From Amblyornis subalaris (Eukaryota > Chordata > Aves > Passeriformes > Ptilonorhynchidae), in assembly GCA_018881555.1 (NCBI GenBank), contig JACAXG010000025.1, positions 1,763,446 to 1,827,445 of the forward strand: a stretch of 64,000 nucleotides of DNA, read 5' to 3'. The number at the start of each line of letters is the position of its first letter. Position 1 is the stretch's first letter. The position numbers were made by a program, and so were the translations under genes. The notes below the pieces were generated by a model. That model was not told the DNA's origin. It made no database searches and worked only from the letters and a program-made list of their open reading frames with translations. Below are positions 26,601 to 39,300 of the stretch, piece after piece.

Positions 26601-27207
26601 CTTCTTAGAATCAGCTATTAAATCAATCTAGGACAAGCTATCATCATATTTGTTTTTAGGTGATACACCCCATCCAAACACAGCTGGTCTCACTACATGT
26701 ACTACAGCACCACATGTACACTACATATACAATGTGCCTTGTATGTCTAAAATTTTACAATCCCTTTGTCCTTACAGAGAGGATACTATATTTGTGATTT
26801 TGACACGTATTAGTTTTTCTAATATATATACAGAGCATTAATTAACAGTTCAGTTGTTTTTGGTTTTGCCTTAACTCTCTAACTCCTGTCTTTTAGGGCT
26901 CTGAGTTTGGCTAAATATGAGCTCCCAAAGTATAATAGTGGGAAATTGTGTTATCTCAACATGTTATTTTTCAAGGTGTTTACTGGAGCAAAAGGGGGTG
27001 TTTGTCCTGCTTTGATATTTAGAGTGAGTGTGTGTGGCAAAAGGAATTTGATTTTTCTCTCTGTAACATTTTAGTTAATAAAAGGAATGCGAATGAATTC
27101 CTCTGGAGTGAAACTAAACTGCAAATGCACAGTAGGAACACATCTAATCCACTCCAGCTGCAAAAGGACATTCAGTTAAGAGGTCTCAACTACAGATAGT
27201 CCAAAGT

Positions 27208-27240
27208 AAAAAAAAAAAAAAAAAAGAAAAAAAAAGAAAA
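27208..27240. repeat. A-rich run, A18-G-A9-G-A4
   Basis: This is the longest A run in the window. It could be a retroposon tail, but the upstream 100 bases match no SINE, LINE or gene that I recognise, and no flanking duplication is evident. Confidence 0.9.
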
Positions 27241-28466
27241 TACATAATGGAAACCTCAGATCTCCTCAGCCCCAACTATTTGACTCTTCACTGTTTGACC
27301 ACAGTATTTGCTGTTCTAAACATAGTCAGAGGAAAATCTACTACCTAAGTAAATGGTGGTCCCCCGAGTTGAGGTTTTGAGGTTTGAGGTATGATTTAAA
27401 ACTGCAGCCAGTAAGGAAATTACTGTTGAAGGCAAATAGAGTTTTAAAGGATTCACCCAAATCTCATTAAAGCTGCTGGATGATTCAATCAATTTTATGG
27501 AGTTTTGCTCTAGATCTGGAAGCTCCAAGTCCTGCTGCCTGCTGTTTTCTGATAGCATTCAATAACCTTAGGAAAACAGAAAGAACCCAGTAGAGCAACT
27601 TCTCTGTATGTATCAGTGATGTGAGTAGAGAACATAGTCATAACTCTTACTCAAACATTGTTTCATTGAACAGGATATAAGTGAAGATTAATATATATTC
27701 CCTCATATGGAAGAACATACAGCTTGAAAACATGTGAAAAAGTAATGTAATTCTCAAGAATTCCCAGAGGACCCATTAGACATTACTGATTTTGGCTTAA
27801 ACAAATTACTTTTAAGATAAAAACCCAATTATTTTGGAATAAGTATATCTGATATACCAAATGTTTACTTATTAGGATTTTTCCTTTTTCACAATTTTTC
27901 AGCATTCTACCATAAGAATTCATAAAGAAAAGAAATACAAATAAAAATGTGAATATGGTTTGTGAAAAGTAAGACATTTTGTATAAAATATGTTTGGTTT
28001 TCAGTCACTTCTATATAAGAAATGTATCAAAATTTGTGTGTACATATCTACGTATCTCGAACTGTTAGAATTAGAATAGTCTATTGTTTATAGTGGACTT
28101 GAAAATAAATTGGATGCTTGGATATTAAAGTGTCTTCATAGCATATTCTCTAGTAGGTCTCTATTGTCATCCTTTAGAGAAGTTTCTGAGAAAGTGATGA
28201 AAAAAAAACCTAAAAAATCCAACCTATAGTCATGTACCTTGTTTTGTCTTATTTAGGAAGAGCAGGATTTTCCAGATTTTTACCAAGTTAATGCAGACAA
28301 TTAGCCTAAACCCTGGCTTTGCATTCTCATTGCTGGGAAGGCATACACCTTTGTCTACTTGGGTGTCCAAGCAAACAACAAAATTCCCGTCTTTCCTGAA
28401 TTAAGAAGGCAAGTGAACAGCAGACATAACTAAAGAACTTGTCCTGTTGTCTGCTTTCAAAAAGTC

Positions 28467-28980
28467 TCAACAGAGGCTCTCTTCTGTCTTCGGAAACTGG
28501 CCAAATGGATCCTCTTCGTTTTTTCCCCCACCTTCAGCTGCTTCATTTTCCTCTTGTAGTGTATCTTCATCTTGCTCCTTAACTAAAGAGCATCCCTTTA
28601 AATAGCTCATTTTCGTGATTGCTCTCCCATAGAGCCCTGCTGTCTGCAGGGATTTAGCTCGGGTTTTGCTTACTCCCCTGCCTAGTCTCCCAGTCCCATC
28701 TCGAGAGCAGAATGAAAATTCCACTCATTTTGGACCAATTTTTGCATTCTCTGTTCTTGAGACTTTTCTGCTTACACCACTTGGAGGGAATGACCTCCCT
28801 TTCCTGAGCACCACTGTCACTTCTGGCAACTGTTATGGTAACTGTTTGAGTGCTGCTTCTCTCCACTCCAGAGTTCCAGCCTCTGAGGTGGCATTTCCAA
28901 AGCTGAAACCTACACAGTTCGATGGGTACCTACCTTGCTTTCAGCTACTGCTGAGCTCAAAAGTCTTCTCATGGGAGAGT
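28467..28980. other. GC-richer block with overlapping frames on both strands
   Basis: On the minus strand an ATG-started frame of about 47 codons, ending near 28467, encodes a strongly acidic tail (segment EQDEDTLQEENEAAEGGG). On the plus strand a frame runs 28666-29007. Neither matches a known family, and neither has a convincing splice context. The acidic bias comes from a purine-rich GAA/GAG stretch. It is most likely non-coding; a lineage-specific short peptide cannot be excluded. Confidence 0.1.
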
Positions 28981-29009
28981 GTTGGTCAGATCTCTTCAGA
29001 GCACTAAGT

Positions 29010-30610
29010 TCCATGATCAATTAGGATAAGTCAGCAATCCATCTTTGCCAGTTCTACAATTTCAAGCTTTTTGTAGACTCCTGTAAGTGTTGTTACATCA
29101 ATTAACCTTTACCTATGCATTAAATGTTGTCATTGTAAACTTTGGCCAGGAACTTAAAAGAAATTAGGTCAGTGTAATCAGTTAATGCAGCAGGTGTGAG
29201 CTGAAGACCTCAAGTGCCTTAATCTAACCACAGTTTCCTATGAGTATTTCTTCTCAGGGGCAAATTCTCATTTTATCCTTTGTCTTGATCTTCCCAGCTC
29301 TCCTAACTTTACAGTCAGGTTTTGAAGCAGTGCTCTAAGCTGAAAGTCTCAGGTATGTTGCCATAAGAACCAGGTAGTATGTTAAATACGTACTTTTAAT
29401 TTACCAAGTATAGCCCTTCCTTTTATTTGCATTCTTTATCAAGAGATGTTTCTCTGAACCCTCTGGTTCTCCTTGTTTTGATCAAGGTGGAAGTGTCAAC
29501 CTTTTATATTTGTTTAAAGGTTGTGATGGAATAGATACTCATGCTGGTTTCTGTGCTGTCACTGGCAGTACAAGGCAGGTGGGCGTTGCCAAAGTTTCTA
29601 CACGAAGTGTGTGTGTACCAAACGGTTCTCTTGGTGATGAGGTCATATTTAGTTGGTCATTTAGTATAAGCATGAGCTTTTTGGTTCAATGCCAAGCTCC
29701 CAACTATTGTAGTGATTTCTATAGTGTTATTTCTCTATTCTCAAGTTATACAGGCCTACTCTTTTTAACTTGTTTCACTCTCCAGTAACTGGTGGGAGCA
29801 CCATACAGCAGAGCATTGCTTATAGTGAATTAGAAACTGTCCCTGCATCTTGTTTTCCTTTTCCCCATACATTGCTGGATTTCACAATTCTCACTTCCAC
29901 CACTTGTGCCTCTGCAGGCAATAGATATAAGATATTGCTCGGGAACAGATCTAATATTAGACTTTGGCTATTTTCCTTCAAATTTCTAGTGTATCTTATA
30001 GTTTTTTGTATTATCATAAAGTAGAAAATAATTACATTGAAGATACTTTATCTTTTAAGTCTGAAACCTGGTTTCATTTAAATCAGTGGCAGAAGTTCAA
30101 CTGATTTCAGTGAGATGATGATCAGGACTTATGTGGCATAAGGACTTGAATTTGTGGTTTCTTCTGAATTTTGTGTGCATTTTTGTTCTTTCCATTAAGG
30201 CAATATATTACTTCTTTTTTGTTGCTGTTGGCACACCTTGGAAGTAAAGAGAGGAATTCTAGTAACTTATTTTCATCCAAATAATCTACTGCATCTCTTT
30301 AACAATATTCTTTTACTATTTCTAAGAAATAGTCACAAAATGCTAAAGTACGCAGCAGACTCTGAAGATAGGAAGGCAGAAAATGTTTTGCTTTGGAGGA
30401 ATATTAATGCATTTCAATGTCTTAGTGATCTGTACAAATTACATTTAACTATCTGTGGCTGTAAAGGAGAGCTCTCTCACAAATTAATGAGGAGTTAATT
30501 CTTCTAAAATATTTCCAGCAAAACCTTTGTCGTATAAATGTGTTTCACATATAGAAAATGTTAATGACAAGGTTTCAGTGATGTCGAATTACATAAAAGT
30601 TTAAATACAT
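29010..30610. other. Unique non-coding DNA
   Basis: Nothing recognised beyond short unrelated frames and the 19-bp inverted repeat at 30315-30333. Confidence 0.55.
30315..30333. repeat. 19-bp inverted repeat, 9-bp arms around one base
   Basis: ACTATTTCT and AGAAATAGT flank a single central A. Such a repeat is close to chance expectation for AT-rich DNA of this length. Confidence 0.85.
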
Positions 30611-30619
30611 TTCAAAAAA

Positions 30620-30870
30620 GTGGTCAAGACACATTGAAAGCATAAGCACCAGCAGATTGCAGCAAACATGACAGAATGTTCAGCCTACTGAATCAAAGGT
30701 CCTGATTTCATCCACCTTGATTAGCTGGCTAATGTCCTCACGCTTCCTGTATAATTAATGGAGAGAAATAGCTTTCTTTCAGTGCAGGTCCATGGCAAAT
30801 ACTTCATTTAAGTGCTTGAGTTGCCCAGTGGAAGAATCTGTTTCTCTCCACTGACTCTAAAGAAATCGGG
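30620..30870. promoter_or_regulatory. Candidate enhancer with TCF/LEF and homeodomain motifs
   Basis: ATCAAAG at 30692-30698 (within AATCAAAGG) fits the TCF/LEF consensus. TAATTAA at 30752-30758 is a paired or Antp-class homeodomain site. The patch is free of simple repeats. Function is inferred only from motif content. Confidence 0.22.
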
Positions 30871-30987
30871 TGCATCAAGCTTGGTTAAAAACAAGGGTGT
30901 TTGTGTTTCCTAAGGGCTCAGATCCCTGGAAGTGAAACTTCAATATTGTAACCACTGAAAGTATGTTTGCAAGTTTTTCCTTGGCTG

Positions 30988-31000
30988 TTTTTTTTTTTTT
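30988..31000. repeat. T13 homopolymer followed by AACAG
   Basis: The run and the following AACAG imitate a splice acceptor. The downstream sequence closes within seven codons in the first frame and shows no donor, so no exon is called. Confidence 0.85.
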
Positions 31001-32011
31001 AACAGGACTGTGACTTTACCAGAGGATTCTGAGAACTATTTCAGAATAAATGAGCTTATTTAACAGAAAGATATACCTATTTTATGAACCTTCCTTTTAA
31101 GTCATCATATGTTGTTACCAATGTCATTGGTAAGGCAACTAACTACTGGTGTTAGCAGCTCATAGGAATTCTAGAAAGGATTTTTATGGAACTGGAATAC
31201 ATATGCTGAAAACGGCTTCTTCTTTTTCTGCTTCTTCATTATTGTTGTTATTAATTCCCACTTTTCCCATGAAGAAAGCAAAGCAGAATGATCCTGCCTT
31301 CTCTTCATATCATTACAGTTTTTTTGCTACGAAATCCTTCTTAGTGCTTCTTTATTTTTGTAGTATACTGATAAGTGTAAGGAAGAGTTTGTTTATCTTT
31401 TGATTCTGTTGTAAGACTTCCTTTTGGAGAAGAGAGAGGGAAGGTATGATGAGAAGGGAAGGAAAGCAGACAGCAAAATAAAGGATGAAAATTCTCACAG
31501 AGCCCAGTTTGGCATCTAGTGGTGTGAGGGTGGCTGTGAAGCAGAACACAGCACACTGGCACTTCAGATGTCATGCCAAAAGTTACATTAAGTTACAACA
31601 TTACTGACTGAAAACACATCTGCTTTATTTCAGTGCAGTTGGATAAATGATTCTGTCTCCTCTCTAGCTCCCTCTCATGGGGGTACTTCAGTTCGTGGAT
31701 CTCAGATGTGACAGTATCACTAGTTATTTTTATCCGTACTTTGTTTTTTCTGAAAGTCATGTCAGACCCAGCATAGTATTCAAAATCTGTGTAAAATATG
31801 TGCACTAAAGTTTTACTAATAGGGAAACCTTGTAACTGTAAATAACAGCATGGGCAAATGATCCAAACTGTATTAGGTCTCTTTTTTGAGAAGTAATTTG
31901 AAGCAATAAGTAGTAAACACAGGTAGAAATCTGCACTGCAATGAGAAACACAGCTAAAGAGTGTCAGTAATCTGATTGTATTCTCATAAAGTTGTTAAAC
32001 ATTGCAGAAGA

Positions 32012-32023
32012 ATATATATATAT
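32012..32023. repeat. (AT)6 run
   Basis: A short perfect AT dinucleotide repeat. Confidence 0.85.
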
Positions 32024-32539
32024 GTTCTCTTCTTATCTAGCTTTTTAAAAAATATTTTGATTTGTCATTCAAGAAGAGGAAGACAATATTTTGGAAGAAC
32101 GCTAAACTACAGTATAAAAGAAAAAAAAAGAAGAAAAAAAATAGCCAAGTACCCAGCTGTTAGGTTCTCGTCTCTTCTGAGTCTAAGATTTGGAGACTTT
32201 GCTTCAAAATTAGTTTTGTTCTTTGCTACAGACTTTGTTCTTCTGTTTTTATTTCCAGCATGGAACTGTCTCTTTCAGTCAAAAAACCTATCAAAATTTC
32301 ATGCCTGTGGTTATCCTATAAATTTTGTGGTAATATTGAATGGAAAATGAATCAAAACCTGTACAAACTCTGCTCTTTTTTTGTTGCAGAATATCCTGTT
32401 CCTTCTGGCTTAGAAAAACCCTGTGCCCAAGGCATCACCATGGCATGTCTCATGTCTGACAGCAAAATGTGTTAGTTTTGTGATTTGTTAGATTCAGAAA
32501 AAGACAGTGAAATTTCTTGAAGTCAGCTTCTCTTTACAT

Positions 32540-32880
32540 AGAGCCTCAGTCTCTCAGATTTAACGTGTTTCCTAAATGAATATCAGCAGATATTTAGCTG
32601 GTGATTATGAAAGGAATGACCAGCTGGCTTATTGTCGGTGGACATATCCAGGTTGGCTGCACAAGTGAAAGCCCAAATGGGCCAGATGTTTTCCATCATG
32701 GCACACTCTCAAACTGCTGTTCTTACGCCTGAACAAACCCGCACATCAAGCAGTAATCATGCCCTGATTTCTCTTCTAATGCACATTGCAGCATGAAATA
32801 AATTACATTCCATCTTGTTGACACGGCATAGTTCAGCTGCTGGTGTGGCAAGTTGTTTCTTCACTAAAGCTGAACTAAGA
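32540..32880. promoter_or_regulatory. Candidate enhancer with paired TEAD and E-box motifs
   Basis: GGAATG at 32613-32618 and CATTCC at 32806-32811 are oppositely oriented TEAD (MCAT) cores. CAGCTG at 32621-32626 and CAGATG at 32683-32688 are bHLH E-boxes. The stretch has balanced composition with no homopolymers, unlike its surroundings. This suggests a constrained non-coding element active in muscle, neural or neural-crest type programmes. That assignment is inference from motifs only. Confidence 0.27.
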
Positions 32881-32889
32881 AATGTCTGG

Positions 32890-35850
32890 CTTTGTTAGAC
32901 AGATTATCTTATTACTGTTTTCTTGGCAGTTCCTCACAATGGCACTTGTATGGCACCATGAGAAAGTGAAAATCCAAAGCACTGAAAGTACGTTAATGAA
33001 ACAAGTCACAAATACAGATACACTTCTAAAAAGTTATTTTGGGACAAAATTCAGGGACAATATAATCTGTTCACTAACAAACAGAGGGTTAACTTCATGT
33101 GACTACAGTCAACTTCCCCAGTACCAGAAGAAACAGAAGAACTGACGCAGGTCAGTTACACTCCCTGGACAGTGAAAAAAGGACAGTCTACAGACATCTT
33201 CCTCAAACATAACTCCTCATCCATGTTTTTACATACGTGTACTTTCTAATCTAACTTGGGTTAGCTGACTTGTCTTTCTCTATACCCTGTAGCTTAAACA
33301 TGTGGGAGCAATCAACCCACTTGGCTAGTTTGGCTACGTTTCTTTTTTTGCCTTTGACCCCAAAATTCAGTGTTCCTTTTTATAGATTAACTCAGTTTCA
33401 AGAGGAGGGCCCCAGAATACTCTCTATCTGCTTAACATATGTAGTCTAAGAGTTTAGGTACTCTCAGAAGATCAAAACTATAATTTGAGCCTCCTCAGGC
33501 TAAAGAAGCACTGAGATTTTTATTTTGTGGCCAAATTCTCTATCTGTTCTCTACACTACATTGTAAAGAATGTCTTCTTTCTGCTTCTTCTTTTTAATAA
33601 GTGGGTGGGGGTTTTTTTGCTAAGTGAAATACATCCTGTGTATTATGAGTCTGAAGTACTGTTAGGTTGGGTCATTGAGGAGCTTGGATCTAGAATTTAG
33701 GCACAGGAATGCTTTATGAGTCCCAAACAGAGCAGACAAGAGAGGAAGACCAAAAAAACATCCACTTTAGCCAAATTATGGCCAAGTGCTGGTAACAGGT
33801 ATTAGCAGAATTTTTAAAATATTGAAGGAAAACAGAGTGTTCTTTGCCCTGTATTTTTATAGTTATTCTGGATTTTTATGAACTGGTCACTTGGTGTTAG
33901 CTTTTATCTGTATTTTCATGTTTGTAATTTATTGGAGAGAAGAAGCATTTGGGGCAACCATTTGACCTTTTTTGGATTCATTAATTTCTGCTGCACTATT
34001 GCAGTTTTATCAAAGGTACTGATAAGATGGACATAAAGAATCTTTACACTTGTGTATCAGCTGTCTTATACAAGTTCATATAATTGTCTTCTGCAAAGTA
34101 CTTCAGAGACAGCCTCAAAATCTTGGAGTCCTGTAAACAACATACACTACAAATCACTGTTTTCTAGACCGTGCAAGAGAGGTGCAGAATCACTCGAACA
34201 TGAAGGTGAAATTTATGAGTATTGGTTGTCTCCTCTTGCTGATGTTCAGAACTGAATCTTTACAATGGTAGCATTCCAAGAAACTGGGCATGCCTGTGAG
34301 GGCTGGAGTTTTTTGACTGTAAGGACAAAATGTATTGCTAATAGGGCTAGAAAGTAGCTGATACTTCTGTTGGAGTAATTGGAAACAGACTCTGGCCCCT
34401 AAGACTACTGGCTTTACCAGTACCTGGAGAAATGGTCTCCATTTTCTGTTTGCATAGCCCTTCTCTCATTGCTGCTGGTGTGAGGGCAAGAAGTTTTCAG
34501 TGAGGATAGCAAAAAGTCAAGGTCCAGTATAGCCCACACTTGCATAAAATTTTAAAAAAAGGAAAGGAGAGGTTGCTTCAGGGATGGAGAGTGAGGACTA
34601 CATGGCTTGAGGCGTCTGTGGTGGGATCTATCTCAGAGAAGTCAGGAAACCAGAGGGGATCCCAGTTCAGGTAATAGTGAGAAAATGAAAGAACCCCTTT
34701 ACAGAGCCCTTAACCTCTATTGAAACGTTTCAACCCGTCTGCTGTGCAATCTCCTCAACGCTCATCACTCTCCAAAAGTACCTTTTCTCTCTTATGCCCC
34801 CACCCACATTCCATCACCTGCTTCCATGTCTTCTCTTAAAGGGTGCAGAAGTCTGATTCCAGTAAGTCCAACTGGTGCAGAAGTTCCAGCCTGAGTAGTG
34901 TACACACATGGATCAGACTTCTGGATCACAGCCTAAGGCTGAAACTGTAGCCAAATATTTCCTGCTTTACGTGAGACCCCACAGCACATGGCTGTGTCCT
35001 GGAACAGTGCGTTAACTTGGCAATGTTGCAAGTCATGTTTCTCTTTAAAACTAATTTTCTCCTGTGAAATATCCATTGAAAATGGTACTAGCTTTTGAGT
35101 GGTTGATTGATTGCAGTAGAGAGGACTGGTGGTAATCCTGTTTGGCTTTGTATTCTTCATTTTACTTTGGGAAAAATGTAAGAGAGACTCTACACTTTCC
35201 ATTACCAGTATTTTTCAGCTGGTATTTCTGTGGTGGTGAACTTTGAACAATCCAGAAACAGCTTATTTCATTTTACTATTACAGCAAGTGCACTGCTCGC
35301 ACTGGGATTCAGACAAATTTCCTGAATTTGTATAAAATAGCTCAAGAAATTTGGAGTGCTAAGGACACTGAAGGAATCCTTACTGCATTCAAGAACTGAC
35401 TACATAAGAGCTTTTCATTATGTGCAGTGGTTTCAAACTACCTTTAGATCTTGAAGGTTCTTTATCTTAGCCTGTGCATTTTAATTTGTTCTACAAAAGT
35501 GTTGTATGCCAAAGCAACATCTCTCTTCTGCTTGATCTGCTACAGCCATTAAAGAAAAAACTGCATATTAAATTTTTTGGGCCATTACAGCCTAGAACTT
35601 CTTTTTCTCTGGGAGACTGGGGAAAAAGAATTATGGGTTTTCTAGACAGGGGGAAAATAGGATGTAGGAAAACAATGAGGTAGGTCCAGGCTCTGCGGCA
35701 TCCTTCTGTTATCCTTATGTATGTTCACATTAGGTAGGTGGGTCTGCTGAGAGAGGAGTTCAGACTTTGAAGATAATTACCACCGAAGCCAATCACTCTG
35801 AAAGACTTTTCTAATCCAGTACAGCCAAATTTATGCAGTGACCTAGTGAG
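32890..35850. other. Unique non-coding DNA
   Basis: No gene was recognised. An 87-codon frame at 32882-33145 begins with a hydrophobic stretch but resembles nothing known. From 34560 to 34960 composition becomes more GC- and CT-rich; this could be an old, unrecognisable repeat. Confidence 0.5.
34720..34733. repeat. 14-bp perfect palindrome around a CpG
   Basis: TTGAAACGTTTCAA is its own reverse complement. Several 14-bp palindromes are expected by chance in a window this size. Confidence 0.9.
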
Positions 35851-35859
35851 GTCATTTTA

Positions 35860-36330
35860 GTATTAAGAGAAAGGCTGATTAGAGAAACTAAGGAGATGAA
35901 AATGAAAGACAAGCAAGTCACAGCCATTTGCAATTTTGTAACCTCTTCCTTTAAATAACCTTACAGGAAGTTTTTCATCTAAGTGTGGTTACTTTATGGG
36001 ATTACCCTCATAAGAGAAAGAAAGCAGTAGCCAACTGGCTCATCAAAAAACCCCGATGATGTAAATTTCAAGAAGCTTTCCACAGATCTCTTGTGCTGGA
36101 AATATATTTGGTCTTGTAAAAATCTCCGTAATTACCTAAAATGCCACAAACAATTGGTGTTAGTTTGTTAGTTGCAAAGGATCGGCTTTATATTCCCTTT
36201 CTACTTAAAAATCTGTGCTAATGCTGCTGCCAGTCATTACTGTTTTACTGTTCTTTGTTCTGTTACATTATTCAGTGTGTTTGAACACCACCAGCCTCGG
36301 CATTTAATCAAAAAGCCTGTGTCTCTGTAA
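35860..36330. promoter_or_regulatory. Candidate enhancer with a homeodomain-dimer motif
   Basis: GTAATTAC at 36128-36135 is a palindromic homeodomain site, followed by CAATTG at 36151-36156. The block lacks simple repeats and long homopolymers. It looks like a constrained developmental element, but only an alignment could show this. Confidence 0.22.
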
Positions 36331-36339
36331 CGTTCTGAG

Positions 36340-39300
36340 AACTGATGAAATACGGTCTGAAATACCACGTTACTGAATCTTTGAGAACAGATTTATTGAA
36401 GATTTATTATTTTTTTTCAAAGTGAAGCACTAAAATGAAGCAATCCACATACAGTTATTTTGGTATTTGTTCTGACACAAAAGTGACATTACATTTATTT
36501 ATAAACTAAATTAAATTTTCTGACTTAATATTTGCTTTCATTGAAATGAAAATGATTTGAGGGGGGAAAAGTGGGACTTTAAAAATGCTTAAAACCAAAA
36601 ATATAAGTTAATTTAACAATATAATTATCTTCTTTAAATCTGGAGAGACATATATGGATCAGTATTTTGCATACTTCAAATTGTTAAGCAATATAAACAG
36701 GGCTAATAAACATAATAAAACATAATCTTGTATTTGTCAGGATTAATCCAATTGAGACTCATTACACACATAGTTCTAGTGGCTAAGAGGTTGGTCTATT
36801 ATATTATTCAAACAATTTAACTGCAGAAAAGTTGTAAACTTTTGTGGGGTTGAAAATTTTGTTTATATAATCATATAATAACAATGACTTATCAAAATAG
36901 CTCAGAAAGCTTTACAACTGTTTGGCTAGAATTAAAACTGAGAGCACTTGAGCGCTTTAAGTACATGTTTGGTGCTTTAGGGTTATCAGCCCGAGTTTAT
37001 GAGTTGAGGTTGTTCCACTAAGAAGTTAACTTTCCTGATCTTTTCCCACTTGAGCAACGGGGGAAAGGAAATACCCCCGAGACTATAAAGGAGGTCTGTA
37101 GATGTGAGGATTTTTTCCTAAAGTTCCCAGTCTGGCCTCTAAACAAACCCAAAGCAAATTTAATTCCAGGAACAACAAATAACTGCAAAATCTTTATGAA
37201 TCAAAAGCTGCAGAATTAGTACATTTACACTCTCAAGCAAAGCACTTTGTTTGCCTCATCATAGAAGGTAGTAATTCTTGGTTTGTTTATGGAATCTGAA
37301 ACTCTACGGGTTTGGACTCTGGTAAAGCCAAACTTAAAATTGCACTTGGGTTAAAATCAAATTTGGATCACTATCCTTTCAGGAATGTACATTTTTAAAT
37401 AGATTTCAGATTCCTGTGGCTAGATTCTCCAGACTAAATGAGCTACCCTTGGCAAAGGACTTGAAAATGGAAAAGGAAGTGAAAGTTTTAAGGCATTTAT
37501 GGCTCCCTCCTCTTGAAGCTGACTGAAGTCAATCTGGTTCCAAGTCAGTGTGCTCAGATGCCCCTGGCCTCCAGGAACATTCTGGCAGTCAGCAACAGAT
37601 GCAGGCAAAAGGGCAAGAGCTACTTGCCTTTCCATGTGAGAAAAGGGCATGAGAGGGAGATCCTGGCCTTCTGCCTAAAAGTTATCTTTTTCTACAAAGG
37701 AAAAGACCATCAAGAATCTTTTTGTATACAAAGAGTGGATTAATACTACCATTAGGAAAAAGATGTTGCTGTATAGTGAACACAATTTTGCGTCAAGTTT
37801 ATGAAGAAATTTGAAGGGACAGAGGATCAACTGGAGGATTTGGAAAGGGTCAGATCAGATGTGAGGATGATGGACATTGAATAAAATTGATGTAAATGGT
37901 ATAAGAAGCTGGTGTAATTGACAGTAATATATGTTGCTTCTAACTTAATGTTCAGAGACCTACAGCTCATGTTTGACAAATAAATGCTGGATTATAATGT
38001 ACTTGATTTTGAATGCCCTGGTTTCTAGGAGCAACTAAGAGGACAGATGCTTAAATGTATAGAACACAAAGACTCTATAAGTTAATGAAAGCTTTCCTTG
38101 TGTGAACCTATGAACAACAAGGTCCCAGGGTCTAAAGTGGTAGAAGTGAAGTGACATCACATTGAAAAATCTCACCCTACCTGCCTCAGTATCTCTGTTT
38201 GCAAAGTAAATATTTTTTATAGCTATATATTTTCATGTAAGTTGTATAAACTTTCAGTTGTATTTGACAATACTTCAGGTATGTGCAAAAGAGAGCTAAA
38301 AATGTATTCTAAGTGTGGGACAACTGCATAATGTTGTTCTCATCCTCCATTTGCTAAACTGACAAAAATTGTGTAGTCTATTGTACCAACAGCAACCAGC
38401 ACATTAGTGCAGTGGTTTTTGTCCAAATTTAGGTGCAGAATCTTACAATGAATCCTAAAACCCTTTTGTCTGAAGAGAGAAAAAGGAATAAGACACAGCC
38501 TAATAAACCACCCACTGATTTAAAGAGACTGAAACAAACCATGTAAATGCTCTTCAGTGGAAATCAATATATGCATTGCCAGAGAAGTTTCTCAATATTT
38601 TGGAACATTTATCTCCATACAAATAAAAAGAAAAAAAAAAGATCAAAAAGAAGTTAGGTAAGTGACAACGTTAGAATTTAATAAAAATAACGAATGAGTG
38701 TGTCGGAGACACAACTATTCCTCTATCCTTCACAGGCAGAATATAGACACGGAAAAACCGTCTTGAAGCAAGCAAAGTAACTAAAGTCAGATTCATAGTT
38801 TGCCTCACACTTTTTTCCTTTGAATGTGATCTATTCTTGGGTTTATCTTTCTAAGGGGTTTTAAAAGGTTTGAACCATGATTTGAAAACACAGAAGAGTC
38901 AATAACTAAGTAAATGTCTTCTTGTGGTGCATATAATTTTTCTTGAAGGTTAAAGCCCAAAACATTTTGATTTGTAAGTTAAATTCCTCCCTATTTTTGA
39001 TATTCTTCTTATTTATTAGCTGGATTTTCAACAGCAATGACTGAGGGATTTTCAAAATGGAGTTATGAGCACATAAACTTAGAAATAAAATACAACTTCT
39101 CTTTAAAAAACGCTTTTAAAATAGAATTTTTTTCCTGAATTTAGGGTATCAGGTTCCTACATTTCATTCTTCAGAGCAGAAGGGTTAACCAAATATTGCA
39201 GACAGGCCATTATGAAATGTTTTCTTCTCTCCACAAGGATGATTTTTTTGCACCATGCAGTGCATTGTGCAATGTTCCGTTGCAATGCAAACTATAGATT

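Larger units (their letters stand above)
19040..28460. other. Unique AT-rich non-coding DNA with small repeats
   Basis: No gene was recognised. It includes an AT-rich island near 20.05 kb, an ATA run near 22.1 kb, an 11-bp triplicate at 23.64 kb, an A-rich run at 27.21 kb and an ambiguous base at 21710. Overlapping frames at 23816-24093 are open on both strands and match nothing known. Confidence 0.55.
30880..32530. other. Unique non-coding DNA
   Basis: It holds a T13 run next to an acceptor-like AACAG, a short AT run, and the longest open frame of the window (31976-32350, 124 codons). That frame contains poly-Lys from an A-rich stretch and resembles no protein family, so it is treated as chance. 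Confidence 0.55.

Noticed and set aside
27208..27240. A-rich run considered as the tail of a processed pseudogene
   Set aside because: No gene-like sequence upstream and no flanking duplication.
28666..29007. 113-codon plus-strand frame
   Set aside because: It overlaps open frames on the minus strand in a GC-richer patch where stops are rarer, and shows no recognisable domain.
31976..32350. Longest open frame (124 codons, plus strand)
   Set aside because: No recognisable family, Lys runs from an A-rich stretch, no splice or promoter context. With a stop roughly every 15 codons in such AT-rich DNA, several frames over 110 codons are expected by chance in 64 kb.
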